Below are positions 35,573 to 45,459 of a DNA stretch of 64,000 nt, piece after piece. Numbering within the stretch: position 1 is the first letter of the stretch; the number at the start of each line of letters is the position of its first letter. The notes beneath the pieces are model-generated. The model ran no database searches, was not told the origin of the DNA, and saw only the letters and a list, made by a program, of their open reading frames with translations. The position numbers and the translations under genes were made by a program. The DNA is taken from assembly GCA_030848705.1 (NCBI GenBank), contig JAUIZM010000024.1:310001-374000 (forward strand), in the 5' to 3' direction. Source of the DNA: Heracleum sosnowskyi (Eukaryota; Streptophyta; Magnoliopsida; Apiales; Apiaceae).

Positions 35573-37256
35573 AGAGTGAAAAGCAGTTTGTGTACCTGAA
35601 GTTTCAGGCTTGAGCACTTTGTGTACCTGGAGTTTCGAATCTAGCAAAATGCATGCTGCAGTTTCCATTTCCTTGCCAAATGCATACTTCCGTCAAATGC
35701 TGTTAACACCGTGAGGGCATAACTGTAATTGACAGTTCTTAATTGACTCTTTTTTGTTGAATAGATGGATGAAGTAGAACAGACTGCTTGGATCGAGAAT
35801 AATGATGTCAGAGATTTGTGAGCTGTGTTAACCGTACATGCACGAATTTTTTTTAATAATAATTAATTTTATTATTTATTATTTATATTTTATTAATTAC
35901 ATTTGTTAAAAAAAATTAGGTGTGTTAAACTTTTTTAAATAAATAAAATTTTTAAAATAAATTTTAAAATAAATAAGTAACGGTTTGCCCGTGATATTTT
36001 GAAAAATGAAGGGGTTTAGTAAGGAAAAATAAAAAAAGTAACACGTTTTCATTGAATTTTAAAATATAAAAGTAACGGTTTGCTCGTGATATTTTTGGAA
36101 AAAGAGGGGTTTTAGTAAGAAAAAATAGAAAAAGTGACATGTTTTAGTTGAAAAAAGTAATTGTCAACTAAAAGTATTAAAATAGGTTTTAAAATATATA
36201 AGTAAGGATTTGTCGTGATATATTTGGTGAAGGAGGGATTTTAGTAAGTAAAATAGAAAAAGTAACATGTTTTTAGTGAAAAGGGTAATTATTGTCCGTG
36301 ATTTTTTTAGAAAAAGAGGGGATTTTGTTATAAAAAATAGGAAAAGTAATGTATTTTAACCGAAAGGGTAACTGACTATAAAAAATGTAATTAAAACATT
36401 AGCTATTTATAACCAATTACTTTTTCAGCTAAAAAAGTTACTTTTTCTATTTTTTCTAACAAAATTACCTCATTTTTCAAAATAATCACGGACAATTACA
36501 TTTTTTAGCTAAAATATGTTTTTTCATTACTAAAACCCTCCTTTTCCAAAAATATCACGAGCAAAATCCTGATTTATTTATTTTAAAACATATTTCAATT
36601 ATTTTAAAAAGTTTACGTATTTTAACATGCCTATTTATTTTTCTAAGAAATGTAATTAAAAAGATATTAAATATAAATAACAAAATAATATTTCATTAAA
36701 AACAATCCATGCATCTTTTAAGCTAGTAAAATTATAATATTTTTTTTATTAACAAAAGAAAAAAGCTGAATGTGTGTTTGAATCACCTTAAACTTACAAT
36801 TTGTTTTTTTGCAATTTTTTGTTACAATTTATCATTTTGTAATCATTATCTTAAATACGAAACATGTATATATATTTTTTAATGTAAAATTTTTTTAAAG
36901 GTAACAAATGTTCCATTATAAAATTCATAATGAAAATTAATGTTATGTAAATATTCATAGAAGTTGTTAGGTAATTTACTAATTTAATTTAAAAATATTC
37001 TATGTTGGTCATCTCATTAAAATGAAAGATTGGTAGTCAAACATCATACACACACATGCATATGCTGCAAATACTAAAATACCCTTCTATCTTATCTTAG
37101 TTTAAAAACCAAATTAACGGTGTTAAAAAATATTAACGAAAATATGCATTTTGCAAGAAAATGAAAACTGCAGCATGCATTTTGCTAGATTTCAAACTCC
37201 AGGTACACAAAGTGCTCAAACATGAAACTTCAGGTACACAAACTGCTTTTCACTCT
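35573..37256. mobile_element. Long-TIR element in putative intron
   Basis: The left arm, from 35573 (AGAGTGAAAAGCAGTTTGTG, CCTGGAGTTTCGAATCTAGC, GCATGCTGCAGTTT), is mirrored by the right arm ending at 37256. TIRs reach about 140 bp (35573-35712 / about 37112-37256). TAATGTAA flanks it (35565-35572 and 37256-37263), allowing a 7-8 bp target duplication. Long TIRs suggest a Mutator-like element, the duplication length rather hAT; the class stays open. Inside, 35765-35821 reads as a short open segment after TTGAATAG, and a head-to-head Helitron pair follows. Confidence 0.7.
35829..36726. mobile_element. Head-to-head Helitron halves (fold-back)
   Basis: The left half (35829-36370) carries the Helitron module in minus orientation (GCCCGTGATATTT, AGAGGGGTTTTAGTAAG). 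The right half (36400-36726) carries it in plus orientation (AAAATATCACGAGC) and ends AAGCTAGT (CTAG 36723-36726). Both outer ends have the character of Helitron 3' ends (TAACCGTACATGCACGAA on the left, AATCCATGCATC on the right). No 5' TC end was found between them. Confidence 0.55.
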
Positions 37257-37324
37257 AATGTAAATGATTACTAAGGTTTCCTTGTTGGTAAATGCAAACA
37301 GTTAAGGTCTTACTGGTTTTTCAG

Positions 37325-37393
37325 AGGAAGGTTGATATGGATCTTAAGATGGAAGATGAAAACATGAAGAAACATGAGGAAAACAAGACGTGA
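37325..37393 (+). CDS. Exon-like segment downstream of the TE-filled intron
   Basis: Acceptor GGTTTTTCAG is followed by 22 codons and TGA, in phase with the segment ending at 35542. The peptide is rich in Lys, Glu, Asp and Met (DLKMEDENMKKHEENK). A second open stretch, 37405-37560, follows in another frame. It may be a longer ancestral exon with a frameshift, or an alternative ending. Family unknown. Confidence 0.33.
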   Translation, partial: RKVDMDLKMEDENMKKHEENKT

Positions 37394-37404
37394 TGAGAAT
37401 GTAA

Positions 37405-37560
37405 CAAGGAGGTCATGCATATGGTGCACATGCAGGAATTATTGATCCATTCCAAGCCCCTGTAAAGATGCAACCTTCATGTGAGGAATCTGAAGATTTT
37501 GTTGGAGACAAAGGCTTGCGATTCACATCAATGAGGAAATTAGAGGAAAAGCATGATTGA
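37405..37560 (+). pseudogene. Open 51-codon stretch, possible frameshifted gene tail
   Basis: Starts right after an in-frame TAA, has no useful ATG start, and ends in TGA at 37558. It reads GIIDPFQAPVKMQPSCEESE and further on GLRFTSMRKLEEKHD. Amino-acid use looks protein-like and unlike the AT-rich noise around it. It is probably the decayed or differently spliced end of the gene whose exons lie at 35473 and 37325. Confidence 0.3.
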
Positions 37561-37564
37561 AGTT

Positions 37565-38330
37565 GTTAGCTGATTACCTCTGTGTTTGCTTTTTGTTTTG
37601 GTCCTCAAAGATTGCAGTTATGTTTGGTAATGAGAGACACGAAAACTCCCTAACAGTTTGGTGCATTAGTATTTTGCTTTTGCTAATGTCAAGCAAAATA
37701 TATTAGAATTGTACATGGTATATTTGTTACATCCCACATATCTCTTGATGCAGATCTAAATCTTTGTTACAAAAGATGTAGGTTTAGAGTACAACCCATG
37801 TAAAAATGAACATGAAAATGGACCAAAAGCATTGAAAACAACCTTTCTTCTTCTCTATGACCAATTTTTGCACCAATTCCTGATCAGTTTTTTCAGCTTC
37901 CAAGTGGTTAAGTGTTAACCCGCTTAATCAAGGCTAAAATCATAGTTTGAACACGAGTACATACATGATTTTCTGACCACCAAAATGATAACTTCCATAC
38001 TCTTTGTTAGACCACAAAATACTGTAGATGTGTACAGCTCAATTAGAAAAAGATCCACAAAATTCAAAGCTAAACAAATATGGTAATGAAACTGTAATAT
38101 ATATGAGTAAATGTTAGCGTTTTTTTTTTAGATTTCTAGAGCTATTTGTAGGATTTGGTATTCGAATATGCTACAAATTGTGAATGCAGAGAGAAATATG
38201 AGACACATATTGCTCTGAAAATTAATAAAATACTCTAATGAAATTGATTGTTAAGTAAATATATTTTCACGGCTCCATTGTGAAGTTTTATGACCCCATA
38301 TATGTTGCAATTAATTGAATGAATGAGATT
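37565..38330. other. Host-like 3' flank
   Basis: Unique AT-rich DNA without genes or repeats. It ends in the left target duplication of the LINE. Confidence 0.5.
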
Positions 38331-38476
38331 AAACATGAATGATGTGAGATATTGAAAATAATAGTTATAAAATAAGACCTATTAATCACATAAACAAATC
38401 GGTCTTGTCTTTTGACATGGTGAGAATGTTCTATTGGTAAAGTCTATGTTTCTTTAATAGTTTTTTTCGATCCTGT

Positions 38477-39630
38477 TTGTTCTTTTTACACTCTAAAATG
38501 GTTGGGCAACGCAACATGTATCAAGAAATGGAGGAGAGTTTTGCTATGATTTCCATTGAAGATGATGAGCAGGGCGGGCTTGTTTATGAAGAGAATACTG
38601 ACTCTTTAAGCGAAATAGATACTCGATGGTGCCTTGTTGGAAAATTTCTTACAGATTCAACAATTGATTCCCAAGCCATGCAACATAAAATGGCGTCATT
38701 ATGGAGGCCGGGAAGAGGAATGCACGTTAAACAGTTGGAAGCAAATCGTTTTCTCTTTCAGTTCTACCATGAAATGGACATCAAAAGAGTTTGTGATGGC
38801 AGCCCCTGGACATTTGGGCGGTTTCAACTTGTGTTTGAGAGATTAAAGGAAGGAGACAATCCACGAACTTTGTCGATTAACAACTTGGAAATATGGGTGC
38901 AACTTCATGATCTGGGCACAGGCTTCATGTCACAAAGAGTTGTCAAGGATATAGGCAACTACATAGGCAAGTTCATAGAATCGGATGTGAACAACTTTGT
39001 GGGGGTATGGAGGGAATTCTTTCGTGTCAGGGTATCGATACCATTGGATGTGCCATTAAAAAGGAGAATGAAACTGAAAAAGAGTGAATCAAATTGGCGC
39101 TGGGTTAATTTTAAATATGAGGGGGTCCCTGCGTTCTGCTTCATCTTGGTCTAATAGGTCACAGTGATAAATTCTGTGAGAAAATCTTTGATACCCCATC
39201 AGAGCTAATAGAAAAACCTTATGGGACTTGGATGCGAGCAGACCCTAGAAGACGAAATCACACAATGGGAAACAAATGGCTGAGGTCGGGAGGTGGCATT
39301 CCGGCAAGCAATTCCGGTGGAAACAAAGGGATTAATTCTGATCCTGTAATCATAGCTGAAGAGATAAGTCATGCCGTTAATTCAGGAATGGCCACTGAAA
39401 CCAATTTTCAAGCTAATCAAATGGTCACATGTGTAAACTCGGGGATGACAGTAGTAGTACAAAACAACTCCACAAATCAGATCCCGGTAAATCAGGAATT
39501 TAATTCAAGGGACAAAGGAAAAGATAAGGCGGGGGAATTAAGTGAGTTAATTGTGATTGAACCAAAAAGAAGACGTTTGGGCCTTGAAGAAAATGACCCT
39601 GAAGAGGAAATGTGTACAAGCCCACAATAA
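38477..39630 (+). pseudogene. LINE ORF1 (DUF4283 / zinc-knuckle RNA-binding protein), frameshifted
   Basis: ORF1 protein binds the element's RNA. The first part (38477-39154, 225 codons) has the DUF4283-type fold of plant LINE ORF1 (DTRWCLVGKFLT, GSPWTFGRFQLVFERL, WVQLHDLGTGFMS). The frame breaks near 39138, inside the zinc knuckle: the first Cys, then LIGHSDKFCEK, fall in different frames, and the second Cys position is changed. The rest (to TAA at 39630) is a Lys/Arg- and Ser/Asn-rich tail with a basic KRRRLGLEEN stretch. The start could equally be the Met at 38498. Confidence 0.85.
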
Positions 39631-39666
39631 GAAATCCCAACCAAAAAAACTTGATTTTGGCGGGTT

Positions 39667-41892
39667 ATGCTTTGCAGGCCCGCCACTCCTCATGAGTACA
39701 TTAAGCTGGAACTGCCAAGGTATGGGGCCGCCTTGGAAAATTCGGTTCCTTCAAGACGTCATCCGTCAAGAGAGGCCTACGTTGGTTTTTTTTTATGTGA
39801 AACGTTGAGCAATAAAGAAAAGATGGAACGGGTTCGAACTAGAATTGGTTTTCAGGGTATGTTAGTGGTGGAATCTCAGGGGCGAAGTGGAGGTCTGACG
39901 CTTCTTTGGAAAGAAACAGATCAGGTGAAGTTAATTAGCCTTTCCAAATATCATATTGATGTAGAAGTGAATATAACTGGTATGCAGCCTTGGCGTTTGA
40001 CTGGCTTTTATGGAGAACCTAACAAGAATCTTAGAAGGAAAACCTGGGATCTTCTAAGAACTCTAGCAAGGGACTCTAATTTGCCTTGGTGTATCATTGG
40101 TGACATGAATAACATAACTTCCCAAGCTGACAAAAAGGGAGGTGCATCATATCCCCAGTGGCTATTAGATGGTTTTAATGAAGTTCTGGAGGATACGAGA
40201 TTAACTGACTTGGAGCTTTGTGGGCATCAGTATACATGGGAGAAAGGGAGAGGAACAGAGGCTTGGATGGAGATTCGTCTGGATATAGCTCTTGCTTCAA
40301 GTTTATGGCTGGAGTTATTCCCTTTAGCTAAGCTTTACAATTTAGAAGGTACCCCTTCCGATCATAGTCCCATATTTCTAATGCCTTTGTATAAAGATGT
40401 AAGGCCAAGCAAGAAAAGATTCCGATTTGAAAATGCGTGGTTAACTGAACCACTTTGTAAGCATATCGTCCGTGACAATTGGGAAGCTGGGAATGAGCTG
40501 GATATTCTGCAGAAAATAAAGCTCTGTGGGGAGACGCTGACTGTGTGGGGAAGAGAAATCACAGGCTGTTTCAGCAAGAGAATTAAGGATTGCAAGATCA
40601 GATTAAAGCAGTTGAGGCATAGACGAGATGATAAGTCAGTGCAAGAGTTTAAAGAAATGAAGCAGCATCTGTTCTTAATTCTCGACCAGAAAGAGATATT
40701 CTGGCGTCAAAGGTCTAAGCAGTTATGGCTTCAATCTGGTGATAAGAATACCAAGTATTTTCATGCGGCTTGTAACACTCGGCAACGTACAAACCGTATT
40801 CATAAGCTGAAGAACGAGGCAGGAGAATGGGTAGACTGGCAGAGTGGAATTCAATCGCACATCCTTCACTACTACACAGATCTTTTTACAGCTGCGAACA
40901 CAAACTATGATGAGGTAATAAATTCTGTCTCTCATACAGTATCACATGCTTCTAACATAGAGTTGCTGCAGGAAGTAACAAAAGAGGAAGTTAAAGTAGC
41001 TTTGTTTCAGATGCATCCTGACAAGGCTTCGGGCCCGGACGGTATGACTCCGGCCTTCTTCCAAAAACATTGGGAAATAGTAGGGGAAGACATCTTTCAA
41101 TTGACACGACAATTCTTTACCTCTGGTGAAATACTCCGAGGGCTGAATGATACAAACATTGTCTTAATCCCGAAGAAGAAGAATCCTGATACAGTAAATG
41201 ACTTACGTCCTATTGCATTGTGCAATGTTTTGATGAAAGTTATTACCAAAGTTCTGGCCAACAGAATGAAAATCTTGTTAGAAAAGGTGGTTTCAGACTC
41301 TCAAAGTGCATTTATCCCTGGGCGACTCATCTCCGATAATATTATGATTTCATATGAAATCATGCATTATTTAAAACGGAAAAAGATTGGAAAATATGGG
41401 TATATGGCTTTGAAATTGGACATGAGCAAGGCTTATGATCGCATCGAGTGGGATTTTTTAAAGGCAATTATGAGGAAAATGGGGTTCTCTGAATGGTGGG
41501 TTCATTTGGTTTTGCAATGTGTGACTACGGTCTCATATAACATAGTACATGGAGAGCATGAAATGGAACCAATTCTTCCTAGTCGCGGTATCCGACAAGG
41601 AGATCCATTGTCCCCATACTTATTCATTATCTGTGCTGAAGGTCTCTCTTCGTTAATCCGGAATTATGAGGCTAGGCAGTGGATTCGAGGAATTAAAATA
41701 TGCAGAAGAGCTCCTATCATCTCTCACGTGTTCTTTGCAGATGATAGTTATTTCTATTACAAAGCGGACATGGATGGGGCAAGGCGGGTAATACAGCTTC
41801 TCGAAACTTATGAAAAAGCCTCAGGACAGAAAATAAATAGAGGGAAATCATCGATTTTTTTCAGTGCAAATGTTATCCAGTATAATTGTTAG
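39667..41892 (+). CDS. LINE ORF2, 5' part: endonuclease and reverse transcriptase
   Basis: ORF2 nicks target DNA and copies the LINE RNA onto it. The natural start is ATG at 39692 (MSTLSWNCQG), in another frame; a run of ten T near 39785-39794 has slipped and shifted the frame, so this open frame begins upstream with a non-native N-terminus. The endonuclease shows RSGGLTLLWK, GFYGEPN, IIGDMNN and SDHSPI. The reverse transcriptase (about 41000-41760) shows KASGPDGM, LKLDMSKAYDRIEWDF, GIRQGDPLSPYLF and the catalytic FADD. The frame ends in the solo LTR that begins at 41887. Confidence 0.9.
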   Translation: MLCRPATPHEYIKLELPRYGAALENSVPSRRHPSREAYVGFFLCETLSNKEKMERVRTRIGFQGMLVVESQGRSGGLTLLWKETDQVKLISLSKYHIDVEVNITGMQPWRLTGFYGEPNKNLRRKTWDLLRTLARDSNLPWCIIGDMNNITSQADKKGGASYPQWLLDGFNEVLEDTRLTDLELCGHQYTWEKGRGTEAWMEIRLDIALASSLWLELFPLAKLYNLEGTPSDHSPIFLMPLYKDVRPSKKRFRFENAWLTEPLCKHIVRDNWEAGNELDILQKIKLCGETLTVWGREITGCFSKRIKDCKIRLKQLRHRRDDKSVQEFKEMKQHLFLILDQKEIFWRQRSKQLWLQSGDKNTKYFHAACNTRQRTNRIHKLKNEAGEWVDWQSGIQSHILHYYTDLFTAANTNYDEVINSVSHTVSHASNIELLQEVTKEEVKVALFQMHPDKASGPDGMTPAFFQKHWEIVGEDIFQLTRQFFTSGEILRGLNDTNIVLIPKKKNPDTVNDLRPIALCNVLMKVITKVLANRMKILLEKVVSDSQSAFIPGRLISDNIMISYEIMHYLKRKKIGKYGYMALKLDMSKAYDRIEWDFLKAIMRKMGFSEWWVHLVLQCVTTVSYNIVHGEHEMEPILPSRGIRQGDPLSPYLFIICAEGLSSLIRNYEARQWIRGIKICRRAPIISHVFFADDSYFYYKADMDGARRVIQLLETYEKASGQKINRGKSSIFFSANVIQYNC

Positions 41893-42457
41893 ATCAGGAT
41901 TCAATGATCGTCAGGATCTAGACTCAACTGATCAGGATTGCTGACGTCATCAGTAATGCATAGCTATCAGGATTGCATGGTCGTTAGGATCTGGATGAAT
42001 ATCAGGACTGGGATCAGGATTGATCATCAGTACTGGAAGCTGATCAGGATTCCTACTTCGAGTTATATTTGGAGTCTAGTTAAACATGGAAGTTTATTCT
42101 GTCGGTTCCTGGTTTGTAGTAATGCAGCTATCGATTTAGGATATGTTTCAATCTTTGTAATTGATTAGGACTTATCTTGTAATTGATAGAGAAGTTGTGT
42201 AGTATATAAACACAGTTTAGGTTTCGATTTGTAAAGAGACAAGAGCTCATACAAGCGATTACATACACGAGTATTCTTGTAACCTAGCAGCTCTCAAGAA
42301 CATCAGAATTTCTTGAGAGAGTTTGTAACAGTTTTATATCAGATTTAGTAAAGCTGTTATTGTTCTTTCATATTTGTGTTATATACTTGAAAAAGTCGAA
42401 GATCTTATACAATTGTATTCAACCCCCCCTTCTACAATTGTTTATTACTGGGCAACA
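41887..42457 (+). mobile_element. Solo LTR (copia, Sirevirus-like) in LINE ORF2
   Basis: Starts TGTTAGATCAGG and ends GGGCAACA, with perfect 5 bp target duplication ATAAT (41882-41886 and 42458-42462). TATATAAA at 42203 and ATTCTTGTAACCTAG at 42273 match positions in the LTR of the Sirevirus-like element (TATAAAAA at 62089, ATTCTTGTAACCTAG at 62141), so the two are related. ATCAGGA occurs six times in its first 160 bp. No internal region remains. Insert plus duplication is 576 bp, a multiple of three. Confidence 0.88.
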
Positions 42458-42468
42458 ATAATAGAGAA

Positions 42469-44328
42469 ATGATCTGTCATATGTTACAAATGGGTGAAGC
42501 AGATGAACACAACAAATATTTGGGTCTACCTAATGTCATTGGTAGAAATAAATCTGTCATCTTGGGATATCTGAAAGAGAAAGTTACCACGAAAATTCGA
42601 AGTTGGGATGGTAAATACATTTCTCGGGCAGGAAAGGAGTTGTTAGTCAAGACTGTAGCTCAGGCGTTGCCGTCATATGCTATGAGTGTATTTTTACTCC
42701 CACTGGAGATTACCAGAGAGATTGAAAGAAGGCTGACTAAGTTCTGGTGGCATACTTCTCAAACCAATAATTCCAAATTAAATTGGATGGCCTGGGATCG
42801 ACTGTCAAAGCACAAAATCGTGGGTGGACTGGGTTTTAGAAATTTCAGAGATTTCAATATCGCTATGCTAGGCAAGCAGGGCTGGCGCTTTATTACTAAT
42901 CCAACCAGTTTAGTTTCCAGATTGTATAAAGCTAAGTATTTTGCTGATTCTGATTTTATTCAAGCTAATCTGGGCAACAGTCCAAGTTTCATTTGGAGAA
43001 GCATAGTTGAGGCTAAACAATTGCTGCTCGATGGTGTGCATTGGAGAATAGGCAGTGGAGAAAATATTCAAATCCTGGGGCAGCCGTGGGTAATGGATAA
43101 TAACAACCCCTGTGTTTCCTCCATTAGTCCAGCGCTTGAAAATAAAAAGGTGGCCTCTTTGTTTTGTCCAGATCAAAGAACTTGGAGGACGGATATGATT
43201 CGAGAATTATTTAACGTCAGGGACCAAGCACGCATTTTAAACACCCCTATACACCCTTCAAATAATGTTGATACTGCTTATTGGCGCCTTGAAAACTCGG
43301 GTGTATATTCTGTCAAAAGTGCATACAATTTCCTGCAGGTTCAGAAGGGCCAGTGGAATACAATAGATGGAAGTAGTATTTGGCATAATCTGTGGCGTAT
43401 GAAAGCTCCACCAAAGTGCATAAATCTGGTCTGGCGGGCACTGTCTCAATGTTTACCAACAATGTCGCAATTATTAACTAAGCATGTCCCGGTGCAAGGG
43501 AATTGTCTTGTTTGTAAAACTGGAATGGAAACAATAATGCATAGCTTAGTTAACTGTTTTGTTGCTAGACAGTGCTGGTATATTTTATTCCCAGGTAAGC
43601 AATGGAATGATCAATTGGAATTCATGGAGTGGTTGGCTTTGATATTTACAACGGAAAGTCCCTCGAGAGGTGCTGAAGCTATCACTCTGTGCTGGTCTAT
43701 TTGGAGAGCGAGAAACGATTTGGTCTGGAACCATAAGTATACAATGGTCAACAGAATAGTTGCAGCAACGAAGCAATACCTTACACAGTGGAAAATAACC
43801 CAAAGTAGGTTGACTACGACCTATCTCCAGCCTCAATTTGAAGGAGATGGTGCTACTGTATGGGTTAATCCCTTGCCAAATATAGTTAAGGTATCTGTTG
43901 ATGCAGCCGTTTTTGAGGATCGTGGTGAAGTTGGTTTTGGAATGGTAGCTCGCGATGCAGATGGCCTCTTGATTGAAGCCAAAACTATTCTGCTATCTGA
44001 GTTGGTATCACCAGTTTTAGCAGAGGCAATGGCTATTAAGGAAGCATTGAGTTGGATTGATAACACTCGATGGCCTCAAGTAATGGTGGAATCTGATTGC
44101 TTGAATGTGGTTCTAGCGATTAGAAGCAAGATTCCTATGCGATCTCACCTCGGCTTAGTCGTGGAGTATTGTCGTAGCCTTATGCAACGACTTCACAAAG
44201 TTTCTTTGTTCTTTGTTAAACGATCTGCGAATATGGTTGCTCACCATCTGGCTAGAGAATCATATAATTACCCAGGTTGTACTTTTAACAGGATGTCTGT
44301 TCCTGTTACTATTCAAAATTGTATTTAA
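42469..44328 (+). CDS. LINE ORF2, 3' part: RT thumb, zinc-binding domain, RNase H
   Basis: Continues ORF2 beyond the solo LTR in the same frame; real coding resumes at about 42463. EHNKYLGLPN and the KVTTKIRSWDGKYIS-AGKELLVK region follow the RT. About 43380-43580 has the zf-RVT pattern (WRMKAPPKCINLVWRALS, CLVCKTGMETIMHSLVNC). The last 140 residues are RNase H, with acidic residues in SVDAAVF, AEAMAIKEAL and ESDCLN and the ending ANMVAHHLAR. Stop TAA at 44326. No other break was seen in this part. Confidence 0.9.
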   Translation: MICHMLQMGEADEHNKYLGLPNVIGRNKSVILGYLKEKVTTKIRSWDGKYISRAGKELLVKTVAQALPSYAMSVFLLPLEITREIERRLTKFWWHTSQTNNSKLNWMAWDRLSKHKIVGGLGFRNFRDFNIAMLGKQGWRFITNPTSLVSRLYKAKYFADSDFIQANLGNSPSFIWRSIVEAKQLLLDGVHWRIGSGENIQILGQPWVMDNNNPCVSSISPALENKKVASLFCPDQRTWRTDMIRELFNVRDQARILNTPIHPSNNVDTAYWRLENSGVYSVKSAYNFLQVQKGQWNTIDGSSIWHNLWRMKAPPKCINLVWRALSQCLPTMSQLLTKHVPVQGNCLVCKTGMETIMHSLVNCFVARQCWYILFPGKQWNDQLEFMEWLALIFTTESPSRGAEAITLCWSIWRARNDLVWNHKYTMVNRIVAATKQYLTQWKITQSRLTTTYLQPQFEGDGATVWVNPLPNIVKVSVDAAVFEDRGEVGFGMVARDADGLLIEAKTILLSELVSPVLAEAMAIKEALSWIDNTRWPQVMVESDCLNVVLAIRSKIPMRSHLGLVVEYCRSLMQRLHKVSLFFVKRSANMVAHHLARESYNYPGCTFNRMSVPVTIQNCI

Positions 44329-44394
44329 GTGATTAATGAAATCTCCAGCTTTTTGTCAAAAAAAAAAAAAAAAACTGAAAACATGAATGATGTG

Positions 44395-44461
44395 GCATTA
44401 GAGTTTTGGTATTTATCCGGACTTTATGGTATCAAGTTCTGTTATAGGTCAAATAAGTCAA
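44395..44461. other. Short flank between LINE and gypsy element
   Basis: Unassigned 67 bp following the LINE target duplication; it may be host DNA or part of the next LTR. Confidence 0.4.
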
Positions 44462-44545
44462 TGTTGGAAATTTATAGAATTTCCATTTTTTTATTTTAAT
44501 TCATATATTCTGTTTTTCTTATTGTTTTAAGTTAATGATTTTAGG

Positions 44546-45179
44546 TAGAGCTGGCAATTTGATACACGACACGTGAACACGGTACGAACATGACACGGAT
44601 AATTAGTGTTTGGGTGCAAAAAATTGGTACACGAACACGAAAGTACACGAACACGAAAAAACACGAATATAATTAGTGTCGGGTTTGGGTTTTCACAATA
44701 GGTACACGACACAGAACGAAAGTACACGAATTAATGAAGTAGATAAAAAATTTTAAAAAATATATATTATTTATAGTATTGCATATTTAGAAAATATATA
44801 AGCAATTAAATATGAACAATAAATAAAAGTTTCACGATTAATTGGCGGTAAGTTATACATTTATATATAAGAAGTATACATATATATATATATAAATTAT
44901 ATTTAATTTTTTTTGTAAAATTGTATGTAATACATATTTAATACACATTTCATAAAAATTTACATAATTAAAATAGTTTTATAATATATAAATTTTAATT
45001 AAATTAAATTTATATTTTTGTTTAATGTACACGAATACGACACGTAAAGTACATGACAAGTTTTGAATTGGATATGTGTTTCAAATTTAGTACACGAATC
45101 CAAAATGGGTCGGATATGGGTTTTACATTCAAGTACATGAAAACACGAAACTACACGACACGGTCCATTGTCAGGTCTA
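44546..45179. mobile_element. hAT-type MITE, 634 bp
   Basis: The left end TAGAGCTGGCAATTTG and right end CAATGTAC-like mirror (CCATTGTCAGGTCTA read to 45179) are inverted. ATTTTAGG is duplicated on both sides (44538-44545 and 45180-45187), the 8 bp expected for hAT. The interior is built of ACACGAACACGA-type words in both orientations plus AT-rich filler. No transposase. Confidence 0.88.
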
Positions 45180-45400
45180 ATTTTAGGTGGGAAAGTTAGT
45201 CAGAGGAATGTGTGAACTATAACCGGTCATGTAATTGTAATTGGACATTCATTCAGTTTCAATCAAGAAAATACATTTTCTGAAGTTTCTCATCTCCCTT
45301 CTCTTTATCTCTCTTGATCTTTTTTAATTCTCTCTCTTAAATCTCCATATCTCAAAGTTTTAGAGATCAATAAAGATGAAATACAAATCATCTTTATTAG

Positions 45401-45412
45401 TGGTATTAGAGC
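45401..45412 (+). promoter_or_regulatory. Primer-binding site, gypsy element
   Basis: TGGTATTAGAGC differs at one position from the usual initiator tRNA-Met site TGGTATCAGAGC and lies 59 bp before the first gag Met. Confidence 0.65.
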
Positions 45413-45459
45413 ATTCGTCCTAGGGTCTATACATCAATCTGGCATCGAAAACACGTCAT

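Larger units (their letters stand above)
38347..44378 (+). mobile_element. Full-length LINE (L1-type, with RNase H)
   Basis: AAACATGAATGATGTG stands on both sides (38331-38346 and 44379-44394), a perfect 16 bp target duplication. The element ends in an A-tract (44357-44374) 29 bp after the ORF2 stop. It encodes ORF1 (38477-39630, frameshifted) and ORF2 (39692-44328). A 571 bp solo LTR splits ORF2 at 41887. The 5' untranslated part is about 130 bp. Order is DUF4283-type ORF1, endonuclease, reverse transcriptase, zinc-binding domain, RNase H, as in plant L1 elements that acquired a C-terminal RNase H. Confidence 0.92.

Noticed and set aside
35765..35821. Short open segment starting ATGGATGAAG after TTGAATAG inside the long-TIR element
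   Set aside because: Only 18 codons with a stop; could be an exon fragment carried by the element, but nothing links it to a gene.
44462..45400. Exact 5' LTR of the gypsy element
   Set aside because: TGTTGGAAAT is a possible start, but no matching end before the primer site and no 3' LTR to compare; boundaries left open.
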